Below, one piece after another: positions 1-11,700 of a DNA stretch of 64,000 nt (the first letter of the stretch is position 1; each line of letters begins with the position of its first letter). Source of the stretch: Pseudopyrenochaeta lycopersici (lineage: Eukaryota > Ascomycota > Dothideomycetes > Pleosporales > Pseudopyrenochaetaceae). Below the pieces are notes generated by a model. It ran no database searches and was not told where the DNA came from. It saw nothing but the letters and a program-made list of their open reading frames with translations. Position numbers and translations under genes: made by a program. Location of the stretch: contig NHZP01000006.1 of assembly GCA_003313425.1 (NCBI GenBank), forward strand, positions 434,001-498,000. Reading direction: 5' to 3'.

Positions 1-949
1 AAACGGAGGGGACTGTCCCTCTCTAGGCTTAACATACAACCTGAAGAATTTGAAAGGAACAATACCGCTCGGACGATCGAAGGTGCTGAGAATGCTGTGG
101 CGAACAATACCGATATTGAACTACCTGATTACGGGGTCGCTGGCCCAGCGCAACATGGAACGGGCAGCAAACATGCATCCATATACGCCACTACACCAAG
201 TAAGATTGCCGGTAGTTCTGCATTTATAGATGTCTCTACACAAGGTACGTCAATATTGCCATTTTTGGCGACAGCTCTGCACTGAGATTTGCAACAAGTG
301 AGCACAATAGTAATGGGGAAAGATATTTGAAGCGGTTTCGGTACTGTGGCAACGTGAGCATTAAAAAACAATGAGAAACAATGTGAATGAGAAGCCTGGA
401 AAGTGGCACAAACCTTTATTGATATTTTTCATCCTACAGAGCACAACAGGAAGCACGTGCTAACTTACCATCGCAATTTTAGATGCAAGATTGACATGGA
501 TGAACGGTGAAATGCTCGTTTCTGCCCCGGCCAATGTCCCCATACAGTCTTCTGCAACTTGGAAGGGAAAGGGAAGAGCTTCTGAGGCAGAATTCGTAGA
601 TATGGAGGTTTTACATGTGCAGTATGCAATACACGGTAACCAAGGAACGCCACTTGCTTACACGATCGCTACACCGACAAATTCTGAGCTGAACAACGGT
701 GCTACACTGAGAAGTAGTTCTTCGGCGAGTACAGCAATACGAGGTGGAATAAATTCCTCCACTAATCCAACGAATGGCTTGAAGGCTACACCAGTAGAGA
801 TTAGTAAAGATCCAACCGCTACTTCGAAGACAGGACATACAAAGGGCGAATCGTCCACATCAATACAGAACATAACAGAACTTAATGCGTGTAACACTCC
901 AAGAATTAGATCGGAAGGAGCTGCAACAACGAGAACGCCCCGACATTAA
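1..949 (+). CDS. partial hypothetical protein, cut by left edge
   Basis: The frame beginning at base 1 is open from the window edge to 285 and reads like protein (Ser/Thr/Ala-rich, with a GVAGPAQHGTGSKH segment). A good donor (GTACGT) stands at 245, after CAA G. A good acceptor preceded by a CTAAC-like branch site ends at 482, and from 483 a second open stretch runs to the stop at 949. That second stretch is rich in Ser, Thr, Asn and Ala with many possible glycosylation sites. Joining 1-244 to 483-949 keeps the frame. The implied intron of 238 bases is long for this window, so a small exon may be hidden inside it. I recognise no domain. It could be the tail of a surface or otherwise disordered protein. 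The true start lies outside the window, and the model is tentative. Confidence 0.35.
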
Positions 950-1817
950 ACTAGTCCAGCGACTTTTAGATCAGGATAAACGCCGCCAATAACGCCTCAA
1001 TACAATTATCGGATACTGGTGGTACAACATCGCCAAACAGCAGGTTTGACAAGACCACGGAACGATGGTGACATCTGCTTCGACTGGAGCAGCTCTTGCC
1101 GGGTATTTTCGTCTACAACTATTAACTCCGAGGCCGCTACATACTCGACGTCGGTATTCGTTTAATGAATGTGCAGAATATTCTGCATTTGGCCTATTCG
1201 TTGAAACATGCAGGGATCATGAGTAAGTTCGTCGGCTAGCTTTTGATTTCTAATGGCTGTGTTTATTTTCTTTCGCACGTGTTGAAGATGGCAAGGCTGG
1301 AAGATGACTAGGTCTGTCGTTGGGATTCCAACACCAACTGACGTCACCAAGCTACCATAGCCATCAATTGTCTCTGTCACCCTCCAATTCATATGTCTTC
1401 GTGCTTCGTAACATTGCTTATCAAGACTTCACAAATATTAGCGTAGGACCAAAAAGCATTCATCACTAATCTCTTGTCGGCCAAGCACCGGCGAAATAAG
1501 ATCCTTCTGGGCGAACATGGTACCTTCCAAGCTTTCCGGTATACCAAGGCGGGATGAAATTGACCGCGACCAAGATATTACCCCGCCTACGTGCATTGCA
1601 TAGTTCCGGTTAATCTGTCGTAGCCCTTGCAGATGCCCAGGAACGGTGCTCTAGGCTTTGACAGGCGATGTCATTTGAGGGAGCTACAAAACCCAGCGAT
1701 GTCGCAATGAGGCTGCGTAATTGCAATACCATTCTCCCCAAATTTGCATTGATAGGTGTGACATCCGTGACTGAATTCACGCAGACTGTGAAGCATATTC
1801 AACCCGCGATAAAGAAG
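950..1817. other. intergenic, no gene seen
   Basis: Only short open frames without ATG support or coding character. It contains the promoter and 5' leader of the dienelactone hydrolase that follows. An in-frame ATG at 1668 would extend that protein by 50 residues, but the signal peptide begins only at 1818. Confidence 0.5.
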
Positions 1818-2704
1818 ATGGTCAATTCACGGACTCTCCTCGCCGCATTGGCGAGTGTAGGTACTGCACTGGCAGCAGGAAACTCGCTCAAGGTGCGCAA
1901 TGGAGGTGTTGCTGTTGGGCAAATCAAGAACGTGGGTGGAAGTAAGTTCCCAAGTATTCGATATCGATATGAATCCAAAACTAACAGAACACCAACAGTC
2001 GATATCTACCACTCCTACCCACCGGGCAAGAATACTTCCACCAAAGCCGTCATTTACCTCAGTGACATCTTTGGGATACCCCTTCCTCAAAATCAACTTC
2101 TCGCTGACTCCATCGCCGCCAACGACTATCTCGTCCTAATGCCGGATCTCTTCAATGGTGATCCTGTTTCGCTTGAGGAGCGAGAAGCCGGCCTAAACCT
2201 GACGGAGTGGCAGGCTCTGCATCCAGCGTCCGAGACTGAACGCATCATCACCGCCACAATCGCCTACATGCGCAAGGAACTGCAGGTGAAGAAGATTGGA
2301 GGAGTAGGGTACTGCTTTGGCGGAAAGTGGGTTCCAAGGTTTTTGACGGCGAAAGCTGGAATTGATGCTGGATTCATTGCGCATCCAAGTGGTCTTACGG
2401 AAGCGGAGATTGGTGCAGTCAAGTGGCCCCTTAGTATTGCTGCTGGAAGTGAGTATTTCTCTGTGAATTGCAAAATTGAACGTAGTACTGACGTGATCCA
2501 GCACTCGATGCCGCTTTCAACGCCACCGCAAAAGTTCGCGCGGAGACCATTTTGAACACAAATAACGTAACCTTCCAGTCCAACTTGTATAGCGCAGCGC
2601 CTCACGGCTTTGCAGTACGCGCCAATCTGAGCGTTCCACAGCAGGCATACGCGAAGCAGGCGTCGTTTGTTCAAGCAGTAACTTGGTTCGATGCATGGTT
2701 GTAA
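1818..2704 (+). CDS. secreted dienelactone hydrolase family protein
   Basis: An alpha/beta hydrolase of the dienelactone hydrolase family, which opens lactone or ester bonds (in bacteria, dienelactone in chloroaromatic breakdown). Exons are 1818-1941, 1999-2448 and 2502-2704, giving 258 residues, the usual size. The start at 1818 is preferred over the upstream ATG at 1668 because it opens directly into a signal peptide: a short basic N-terminus, a Leu/Ala-rich core and an Ala-x-Ala type cleavage site around residue 19. The nucleophile elbow reads GYCFGGKW, so the nucleophile is Cys as in true dienelactone hydrolases. The Asp of the triad falls in the TLDAAFNATAK segment just after intron 2, and the His in SAAPHGFAVR. 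Fungal relatives are usually cytosolic, so an export signal is notable. The real substrate is unknown. Confidence 0.85.
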
Positions 2705-3166
2705 ATACCCGGACCTAGGTGCTTATGGAGCAAATGTGGAAACGTGTAATCATGTAATCAACAGTACGAATATGAAAGACTAACGGACTAATAATGTGTA
2801 TGAAAGACTACAAAGACTACGTTTGAGTCATAATGCCACGATATCAAACTGAACGTGCGTGAAGGCCATCAAGGGTTGCTTGTGAGACATTTGATATCGA
2901 TAAAATGTTGTAGAGCAAGGAGGCCTTTTGCCCAGAAGAAATACTCAGCGGCAGGTGATTCCCACAAAGCAAACCCAGCACGTGGAGAAAATAGTAGCGA
3001 GTCTCAGTGCAGCTAGCAATTATTAATTGCTCAGTTTGAAGTCTCAAACCCCCGTGTTTCTGAATATACCACGCCTCCTCAATGCACCTAACCAGTTCAT
3101 GGGAAGCAAAATTCGTCTTCATCCTTCTTTTCATGAATCTATTTTCTTTGTGCCACTTGGTCTCAT
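2705..3166. other. intergenic between convergent genes
   Basis: Shared 3' region of the hydrolase (+) and the coiled-coil gene (-). AT-rich, with an imperfect repeat of TATGAAAGACTA around 2770 and 2800. No gene seen. Confidence 0.5.
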
Positions 3167-3832
3167 TCAACCCCCCAGGAGTGAGCTGTTCATGCTCACC
3201 CAATCCGGTACAACGCTCGTACTAGATTCCTTGGGCACTACAGCAGCTGGCTTGATACTCGTTCCGACTCGTCCAAGCCCTATCTCCAGCTGCTTGACCT
3301 TCATCGCGAGGATATTGTTTTCCTTATTAAACTTCTTAATCTTCTCATTTGCTGCTGCGAGGTCTGCCTTGGCTTGCTTGTACAGCGTGTCCGGGATCAT
3401 CTTGGCTCTCGACGGCTTTGGGGCGGGCTGAGCCCCCGGAGCATCTTGGAGGATATCGATTAGACCTTGGATGATAAAATCGATAGTCACACCATTTGAG
3501 AGCGCTTCTTCGAGGGCATCTTTAAGCTCGTCAAGAAGCTGTAGGATTTGTTGAGGAACACCTTTTGTAGAGTTTAGGTTGTTGAGACGGCGACGAAGAT
3601 CTCGTTCGGTCTGCAAGAGTTCTTTGTACTCCTTTTCGGGTTCATTGGAATCTTCAGCGCGTCTGTGGAAGGTACCTAAAAGTCCATACGTAGTGCGACA
3701 TTGGCGATATCCAGGTTTGTTGATTGTCTCCGAAGGGAGATAGGGGTTCATCTCTTCGATTATAGCACCGATAGCCGCATGACCCCGGCGGCCTGTGGAA
3801 GCGCTTATGATCGTGGTTGATCTAGTGGCCAT
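3167..3832 (-). CDS. hypothetical coiled-coil protein
   Basis: A single-exon frame of 221 residues starting at the ATG ending at 3832. I recognise no family. Residues about 65-130 (EKEYKELLQTERDLRRRL onward, then a Leu-rich helix) and about 150-190 (KADLAAANEKIKKFNKEN) have the charge and heptad pattern of coiled coils. A Pro/Ala-rich linker (APGAQPAPKP) separates them. There is no signal peptide or membrane segment. The second coil resembles a leucine-zipper-like dimerisation helix without a basic region. It may be a structural or scaffold protein. The start has good context, and the frame is much longer than chance would give with this composition. Confidence 0.6.
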   Translation of the reverse strand: MATRSTTIISASTGRRGHAAIGAIIEEMNPYLPSETINKPGYRQCRTTYGLLGTFHRRAEDSNEPEKEYKELLQTERDLRRRLNNLNSTKGVPQQILQLLDELKDALEEALSNGVTIDFIIQGLIDILQDAPGAQPAPKPSRAKMIPDTLYKQAKADLAAANEKIKKFNKENNILAMKVKQLEIGLGRVGTSIKPAAVVPKESSTSVVPDWVSMNSSLLGG

Positions 3833-4390
3833 CTTGGTTGACGACTTAGCGAGATAGAGAGTGGGTTGTGGGTAAGAGGACTGATTGCTGGCTTATGAGT
3901 ATTTGTATATTGCAGGCCGTGGATGCACGTGGGGAAAGCGGGTCGTTGGAAGTAAGGGACAGAATTAAGGGGTCTGGATAAGCTTGTTTGGCATGCGCAT
4001 TCCAATCATGACTGGCATTTTCGGTCGTCTTCCTTGGTTAGTTACGTGATTCTATAGACTGCTTAATAAAGAGAGAAGACGTCTTTGCAGCTGAAAGGAA
4101 CAACTTGTCGGTAGCTTCGCGAACCAAATATTGGCCCATAAGTGGTATTCGCATCGCCAAGATTCTGACATCACGGATAGCAAACTGGCGAATTCCTTGT
4201 GGTTGGACAATTCCATCGGTTTTATATTCGTTTTGTTTCGCTAGCTATGCTCGCTCTGCGATTAATAGTCCAAGATTAAGATGTATCCTTTTCTGGAGGT
4301 GACGCGTCGAGTGGAAGATACAATCTTACAACCTCCTCGATTTCCTCTCTATATGCTTTATATAACAACATGAACACTGGAACTCCGACC
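3833..4390. other. intergenic, no gene seen
   Basis: Upstream region of the coiled-coil gene and 3' region of the MFS gene, both on the minus strand. No open frame with coding character. Confidence 0.5.
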
Positions 4391-6284
4391 TTATGAGCTA
4401 TCAGTTCCAGACCTCGTTTTCTCCTTCCGGAGCCCCGTGACTGTCTCTACGTGCTCGGTTCCTAGATGTGCTGCCTGTACAAAAAGACTCGCAACAAAGC
4501 TCAAGAATGCAAAAGCGGTGTATGTGATCCACATATTGCGTGTTGCATAGGCAAATGCCTGCTTGGCAGCAAGTTCCCAGGCAGGGTTTTCCAATTTGCT
4601 TGGGAGCATGACATTAGCCATGGCACTGTCGCCATCTAGTTGATTCAAGATCTCCTCTGGTAAGCCTGCAGCGCGCAAGATTGATGCACGACTGTTCATG
4701 GAATTTTGGAAAATCGTTCCTCCAACAATAGTCGATATAGACAGGGCGATGTTGCGAATGAAAGACAACGTTGCGGTTGCGCTAGCAACGTCCTGTTGCT
4801 CGACCTGGCTCTGCACAGCGATGAGTGGTGCTTCGAAGAGAATGCCGGATCCAAGACCGCCAATAATCAAGAAGCCAACTGCTTTCGCCGTGGTTGTATA
4901 TGCATCAAATGATACGAACAAGCCGAAACCGAGAGTCAGGAAGAAGGTTCCTACCCACATTATTTCGCGGAACTGTCCGGTCCGATGAATGACAAAGCCG
5001 CAAATGACACCAGCAATCGCTCCAGTCACAATGAATGGTAAGAGCAGAAGACCTGACTGCAGAGGCGATGCTTCCATGACAGCTTGGAAATATAGTGGCA
5101 TGTAGTACTCTCCGGCTATGAAAACCTGTAAGATCCAAGAGGTTAGTACCGCCTCTGCTTCCCGCGTGGCATATGTGTAACTTACAAATCCATGGAAGAA
5201 AGCCACTGCGAATGCTGCAAGATTGGTTCTTTTCTTGAATAGGTTCATGGGAATGAGTGGGTACTTAGCCACGCGAGCCTCGCTGTACACGAATGCAAAG
5301 ATCATGACGCCGCCTACGACAAGCAAAGCGATAACTTTCGCAGAATCCCACGGGAAAAAGACGCCACCAAAATCAAGCCCGAGTAGGATCATGAGAGTGC
5401 AACCGAGGAAGGTGAAGATGCCAAACCAGTCAACCGCTTTGATACCATCCTTGAAAGACGTGTGTTCATGCTGAATGTCTAGGAAGAGCAATATAAGCAG
5501 TGCAGCAAAGCCGCTGATTGGAAGGTTTATGTAGACTATATCCCCGTATTATTAGTGAAGATTTTCAAGGGCGAAGGATGATCGACTTACAACACCACCG
5601 CCACGAGACTAAACTCGCGAAAACACCGCCCAGGACTGGTCCAATGCCACCGGCTAGTGCCCATATGCCTTCAGTAAATCCCATAAGCAGACTCCTCTGC
5701 CTCAAACTAAACAAATCACTGATACAAACATGGACCAGCAGGATAAGCCCTCCACCCGCCGCACCCTGAAATGCGCGTCCTATAATTAGGGCCTGTATCG
5801 TCTTCGCTGTTGCGCATACCGCGGAGCTGACGAAAAACATAACCAATGCTGCTAGTACAATAAGCTTGCGGCCCCAGATATCGGAAAACTTAGCCCAAAT
5901 GGGTCCGGATGCTGCGTTTGCGAGTAGGAAAGCGCCGCCGATCCATGTATAGCCTGCTGCCGAGTTTAAGTCGCGGGATATTGTCGGCGCAGCGGTTGCA
6001 ACAATTGTGGCATCTAGCGCTGCTACGAAAAGGGATAACTGGACGGGATGTTAGAATGATGAAAACACAATTCGCGAGTTGAAGATAGATGGGAATGAAT
6101 GGCGTACAAATAGAGCGGTAAGAATAGCGACCATACGAAACTTGCTTCTCTTTCTACCATCGCTTGCAATTGACAGATTTCTCTCGACTTCTGACCCTGT
6201 TTTCTGCTCCACAGCCTCATCCGGGTCAGTTGCGCCAAGTGCTCGACCGACGGGCCGAACGGCCATTTCCCACTCTTGCTCCAT
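4391..6284 (-). CDS. MFS transporter, DHA2 (14-helix drug:H+ antiporter) type
   Basis: A major facilitator superfamily exporter of the fungal DHA2 kind, expected in the plasma membrane or an organelle membrane and moving small molecules out by proton antiport. Exons on the minus strand are 6284-6108, 6038-5591, 5535-5186 and 5125-4391, with introns of 69, 55 and 60 bases. Together they give 569 residues, typical for the family. About 59 cytosolic residues precede helix 1 (LSLFVAALDATIVATAAPTI, a DHA2 hallmark). The loop 2-3 motif is WAKFSDIWGRK, and the antiporter motif C is GGIGPVLGG. An ISDLFSLRQR stretch is usual in fungal members. The C-terminal half carries the remaining helices. No biosynthetic gene lies directly beside it, so the substrate cannot be guessed from context. 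Confidence 0.9.
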
Positions 6285-7318
6285 ATTTCAGTATTGCCGC
6301 GTATGCTACACAGGATGACGAGATGGAAGTCTATACAACAGGTTACAGATAGCGATTCATAGCTAGAAGCGACGAGGAAGATGTTGGCTAAGATTGAGCT
6401 GAAGTCGTTGCTTTTGCACGCCCTTTTTCATCGTGTCACCGCTACTCATGAGCCAATCACCCGAGGAAGCGGGGGCATGCTAAGACTGACTACTACCTGG
6501 ATAGAATGGCGCCGCGCCCTTCTAGGAGCGGACAACATGTTTCCTGTTACGTATCGCGTCTTGGTATGTGGCAGTCGAAGAGTGTGTATCAGATGGTATT
6601 AGGCTTATGTCGACGTTGAAGGAGTTGCAGTGCAACTTACGCCCTGCTGTTATGGTCTGTGCGTTTCTCCGTATTCGCGGCTTCTTAAATCTCTGCTTCC
6701 TTTATGATAATACGTTTGATGTATGATTCCGATGATTCCCATCCGCCGTTTTCACGGGCTGAATTAATTGCGCGTGGGACGTTGTATAATTAGAATTATG
6801 ACCACAGAGACATGCACGTAAGCCTAGCATTGGACTCGAAGATATCGGAACACCCTCACTCCCAAGCCTTGCCCTAATGCTCCTGAACTCACTCATTTCC
6901 CTGTTTCTCTCCGCCATAATTAGTGTGATATTTCCTTCAGATTGCTCGATAACCTTTCTGAGCCAACCTAGGCACTCGACCTACATGAAGCCTCACATCA
7001 CTCATCGTTTCTCCAATATCGCCTTTATATTTTCGACTTCTTTCTGACTTCGCCACTCTGCGTTCTCAGAGTTAAACTACTGGCTTCAACATCGATTCCA
7101 AGTCTCCAGAAAAAAGGACCAGCGAAGGATGGCACAGAGTCCATGATACCAGAGGGCGCGGCAAGATTTGCTGTACCCAAGCCATCCACCCCGACAGAGC
7201 CCAGCCACTTTCGATCCATCTATGTCATCCTAACTGGGGAACTCATTTAAAGTATTGAACCGAGTTTACATGACCCCGGTCTACTCGAATTAACCACGTC
7301 GTTGTACCCAGTGTGCTC
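6285..7318. other. intergenic, no gene seen
   Basis: About 1 kb between two minus-strand genes: the promoter of the MFS gene near 6285-6700 and the 3' region of the RBR gene. Scattered frames of 60-75 codons lack any family signal. Confidence 0.5.
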
Positions 7319-8761
7319 TCAACTCCTCGATCGCCATCGAAACGTGAACCGGGCCAACATGGCATTGAATGCATCTTCGTCATCCGAGAAAGTATCGCTG
7401 TCTTCTTCTTGAACATACACATTCTGATACGTTTGAGGGTCTTCACCCTTTCGCAGAGCGAGAACAATGCGTCTGCGAATTTCATCCATCTCACAGAGTT
7501 CCTTTTCACATAACGGTGTTTCGTCGTCTTCGAATTCCATGTTTTGGTAAGCTAGCTCTTGCCGCTCTTCCTCTGCAGGGTCCCAAGTGATCTGTGCAAG
7601 AAATTCTTCACCTGGGTCTCCGTTCTTAGTAATTACTGTTGGTTCAAAGTCAGGCTCACGGTCTTGTCGCAACGTGCCTGCAGCACCCTCAATCTCTTCG
7701 TTTTCGTCTGCCTGAGGGGCTGTCACTATTTCCGCCGCCCACCAGTCGAAAACGTGGTCGCATTGCGCGCAGGACATGTGGCGGCATCCACCATCCCTGA
7801 CGACCACCCACTGGCACCTAATGCAGCGCCGTGCGCCCATTGCAGCCATAGTCCTGAGGGTTGCCTTCTCTGACTCAGAAACAAACTCAGATTGCTCCAC
7901 ACGGTATTCTTGACAGGTGAGGCCCTTGTGCCACGGAACACGGCAGTGCGCACAATACCGACCCCAGCATTCTGAACATTCAACATGCGGATAGCCGGGT
8001 GCCTGACTCGGCTCCAAAAACATATCAATCGTCTCACAACCGCCAGGGCATGACCACTTCTCGGCTCGAGCCCACCATGCCTCGAAACTTCGACGCTCGT
8101 ATTCTTTATGCAGTTTCTTCGGTAGGAAACCGCATGCATAAGGGCGCCATCCCATTTCAAGCCAGACGGGACCATAATGTGGGTACATGCAGGTAATATT
8201 GGCCGGGCCACGATCGCGAAACTGGATGAGGATGTGCGCCCTGATACACGTGATGCATACAGCCTCGCTGGTGTCTGATAGATCGGGGACCAAGTGATCT
8301 GTGCATTCAGGTGGCATAGGAGGAATGGTGCTGGGGCCCCAGTAACCATTAAGGTCAGCAATTTGGGCGTATTCCGTCGGCGGCTTCTCTATCATACACA
8401 CATCGCAGGTTATCAGCGGTGAATTTGTGCGTGTCTCAAGCACAGCGTCCTTTTCGTCGTCTAAGTCGTCTTCATTCATCCAAAAAAAAGCATTCGAGCA
8501 ATACTCCCGGATGTTGAAGTCAAGTCTCGAAACGCGAGTGTGTAAAAGGACGGGAACCGCGTTCCGAGTCATACGCTTGCATCCCCTACGCCTGCAAGTG
8601 ATGGTGTTGCTAACATCCAGCTGAGCACAGCTCCTAGAGCAATACCGCTGGGCGTGGAGGTTTTCTTTGGCCAACGATGATATGTCGCGACTGGGAGTAA
8701 TTTTCATTTGAGCTATCCGGCTGCAATTGGTGTTTTTACAGGACATGAATGTGCTCGACAT
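7319..8761 (-). CDS. RBR (RING-IBR-RING2) E3 ubiquitin ligase-like protein
   Basis: A single-exon protein of 480 residues starting at the ATG ending at 8761. It has the layout of RING-between-RING ligases, which take ubiquitin from an E2 onto a cysteine in RING2 and pass it to a substrate. A RING1-like cysteine set begins at C119 and C122, followed by C169, C172 and C191. The IBR lies at about 238-283 (C238, C242, C262, C265, C270, C273, H278, C283). RING2 lies at about 313-334 (C313, C316, C331, C334). The predicted catalytic cysteine is C326 in DGGCRHMSC, as in HHARI-type enzymes. The C-terminal 140 residues are acidic. The N-terminus has two Cys-rich modules that are not part of RBR. RING1 is degenerate, so E2 choice is uncertain. 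Confidence 0.8.
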   Translation of the reverse strand: MSSTFMSCKNTNCSRIAQMKITPSRDISSLAKENLHAQRYCSRSCAQLDVSNTITCRRRGCKRMTRNAVPVLLHTRVSRLDFNIREYCSNAFFWMNEDDLDDEKDAVLETRTNSPLITCDVCMIEKPPTEYAQIADLNGYWGPSTIPPMPPECTDHLVPDLSDTSEAVCITCIRAHILIQFRDRGPANITCMYPHYGPVWLEMGWRPYACGFLPKKLHKEYERRSFEAWWARAEKWSCPGGCETIDMFLEPSQAPGYPHVECSECWGRYCAHCRVPWHKGLTCQEYRVEQSEFVSESEKATLRTMAAMGARRCIRCQWVVVRDGGCRHMSCAQCDHVFDWWAAEIVTAPQADENEEIEGAAGTLRQDREPDFEPTVITKNGDPGEEFLAQITWDPAEEERQELAYQNMEFEDDETPLCEKELCEMDEIRRRIVLALRKGEDPQTYQNVYVQEEDSDTFSDDEDAFNAMLARFTFRWRSRS

Positions 8762-11700
8762 GCTGAATTGACCAGTATGACTGAGTAAAAAGGGCTGTCG
8801 AGGGGTCTATTGCCGGTACTAACGAAGACCGGGGCAGTGTAAAGAATGTGATACCGTATAACCTGGTTGAAATACCCCACGGCGTATTGGAAGTGGGATT
8901 TGTAGTCCGCGTAGTTTAGGGGGAGGCGTCTACCCAAACGGTTAGATCTCTTGGCAAAGTATATATGTTAAGACGCAGTTCTTTTGGCTTAGCTTCTAGC
9001 TTCTGGAGTTAAGAGTCGCTAAGAAATCACGTCTTGGTTGTTCAGCACACCAAACCTTCCCAGAGTAGCAGGCCAAGAGGCTAGCTAAGGGGAGGCGTCT
9101 ATCTAGAACTGACATTAGTATGGAACATGATCTTATTAGGGGAGCATATAAACAAAAGGGCCTCTAACCAGGTATCTGGTTGTTGAGTTGAGAATTACCT
9201 GAATCAGGGCAGTTCAATTCCTGCTCTTTTTCCTCCTCGCACCCATACTGAAGTGTACCATTCCATGCCACCGCATCAAAAGTTGAAGGCTATTGCGATG
9301 AATGGATTTCTTGGTCTGTTGCCTGAAGGATTCACGGATCTTGTACCGGGAAGCATTTGGAGAGTCGAGATGATACTCTGGCAATGAATAAGGTGATTAT
9401 GTATAAACCTTAGGATTAAGGCGTACAAATTAGAGAAATGAGTCAGACAAGGCTACCGTGCTTTTACTTTCTTGAGCTAAGCAAGTATGAGAGGAAAGTC
9501 CGCTAAAGGCAACAATATCAGAAGTGACCCAGACACTGCCAACGTATTTGCCTATTGGACTTGAACCTCGAAGCGTTTCCGCTTGTCTCTTAACAACTGA
9601 CCAGCAAAACAGTCAATGATGCAAGAAAATCGCCAAAACAAGGCCGTGTAGGGTTTTAGAATTGAAGTGCTTGTCTGTGCATAACAATTAGGCGTGCGGC
9701 TCATTCTTGTGTTGCCTAGAACGTGAACGTGAAATTAGTTCCCGAGTATTTGCTGCATTGCAGCGGACACTGATGCCGCGCATGCCCGTTTAGTGCCTAT
9801 TCTTAGCATTCTTCGCCATCGAAGAGACATGGCCTGACTTTGAGCAAAGGCATGGTTGTGCCAGGTTGGATGGAGGGCGGCAGGACTACTTGTTTGCTTC
9901 ATCTTTGCAAGCAAGTTAGGTACCGAAGTCGTAAATGTGCCTGCCGATCGACGTCAAACCCTTGTGGAATGCCAGGGTAGGCTGCTCAACATCCAGGGAA
10001 AGTAGTACCGAGCGGAGCACATGGCCATCAAGGTCTGATGTATATGACGCATGTCATGGTGGCTGAAGACGGGATGTGAGACAGGAGGGAGATTGCAGCG
10101 CCGAGGTTAGAGGTGGCTGACCATGGTACTGAGTGTGGTAACAAAGTCCAGTGGGATGCGCTGGATCGGCCTCACTTTGGCCGATCAAGGTCGGTCCAGT
10201 CTTCGATGAAAGGCCAGGATCGCAGCCTCCTTGTCCGGTGAAGTGTACAGCAGGCCCAGTAAGCGAGCAGTTGTAGCCACACAAAGACTTGCAGACGATT
10301 ACATTGGTGAGGGGATTTCAGGCTGTATGGAAAACGATCATGGAATCGGACCTGTTCGCAAGCGGCACTGGTCCTCTAAAGGCAGGCTCTATCGGCGACA
10401 CTCGTCTTTATGCAGGCGCCGTGGTCTGGTTCTGGTGTTGCCGGCCAGGCTGGACGGGTTGTGTTGTGGACGAGGTGCTGGAGGGCACGGGTGAAGGGCG
10501 GTGGCTGCGCCTCCACTGGCGGCTCAATCCTCTTCTTGTCTAGCCCGTCGCAGGTTTCCCGCGGAATTGCCGCGCCCAGCAGCTGTTCGCAGGTTTGTTG
10601 TTGTTCGCCATCGCAAAATTTCTGCAGCGCTGTGGCGGCCCCTCGGCAAATCCAGTCGACAAGCTCTCTCCGGCAGCAGCAGTGTCCGTCAGTCAGGTAG
10701 CCAGTCAGTCGAGGCAACAAACGCCGCTGTGGCGTCCGTATGTGTTCAAGTGCGACCTAGCGCTCCTTAGGAGGGGATGCTCTGGCGGGTCTGGCGCGCA
10801 CCGTGTGAGTGGCCAAGGTGCTTTGCTCAGCAAGCCGCCGCGTACACAGCCTCCGGGCTTGCGTCGATGGCGCATGATAATTCGATGATGCCGGCCAGCC
10901 GCGTGTGAGGCTGCCCACCGTCTTCTGCTGCCGGCGAAATTGAGCAACGCCTGCCCTCCCATCTCTGCTTGCAAAGACTGATCATCGCCAACCGATCGTC
11001 CGGCTGCGACTGCGGAACAGAGAAAGTGTTGCCCGCATTTCAGCATCTCAGCATCTCAGTTTGCGACGCTGAAGAGGTCCGAGTGTCCTCCCAGGTTGTT
11101 AGCCTGCGCACCCATCAGCCACAACCTCGCTCCCAACTCTTCGTCATCGGCACCACCAGCCTCTCCACCGCGCACCGCAAACACATTGCTACTCTGCGCG
11201 TTGCGATAGTGCTCCAGCCTGCACCACGGCCAAAGCGCGGCGTCAACAGTCCCCCAGAGACCCCCATACGCCTTTGCCGCCTCGCAACCCCTCCATTGTG
11301 CTGTTCGCGCTGAGGACTTGCCCACTCAGCTCACAGCCTCACGCCTTCGACCGCTAAGGCGCCGCATCTACTTCGGCCAACCTATTGCTGCTACCACAGT
11401 CGCATGCGCCATCACTCTCGCATTCGACGCAGCCGTGAATAGTCTTCAGCTGCATCCACCTGTTGCTGAGCTCTGCACATCCCTTGGTTCCCATCTCGTC
11501 TAAACATCAGACGGCAGACCGCCTTGGCTGGACCCGCATTGGCAGCCGAGCCTCTTGAGAGACATACCGTGCGAGCTCAATCGCGCAGCCGCCTTGCTCC
11601 AAACCCCCAATCTATCCAGGCTTCTCGCGCGCCGTGGATCCTGGCATGACTGTATATTGACCTCGAAAAGAAAGGTGCATATCAGCGTGCGTAGTAACAT

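Noticed and set aside
7726..8361. 211-codon minus-strand open frame
   Set aside because: Alternate-frame shadow of the RBR gene; the main frame carries the ordered zinc ligands.
9165..9235. tRNA-like stretch with a TTCAATTCC loop and a following T-run
   Set aside because: No acceptor stem and no credible anticodon arm can be formed; the B box is only a partial match.
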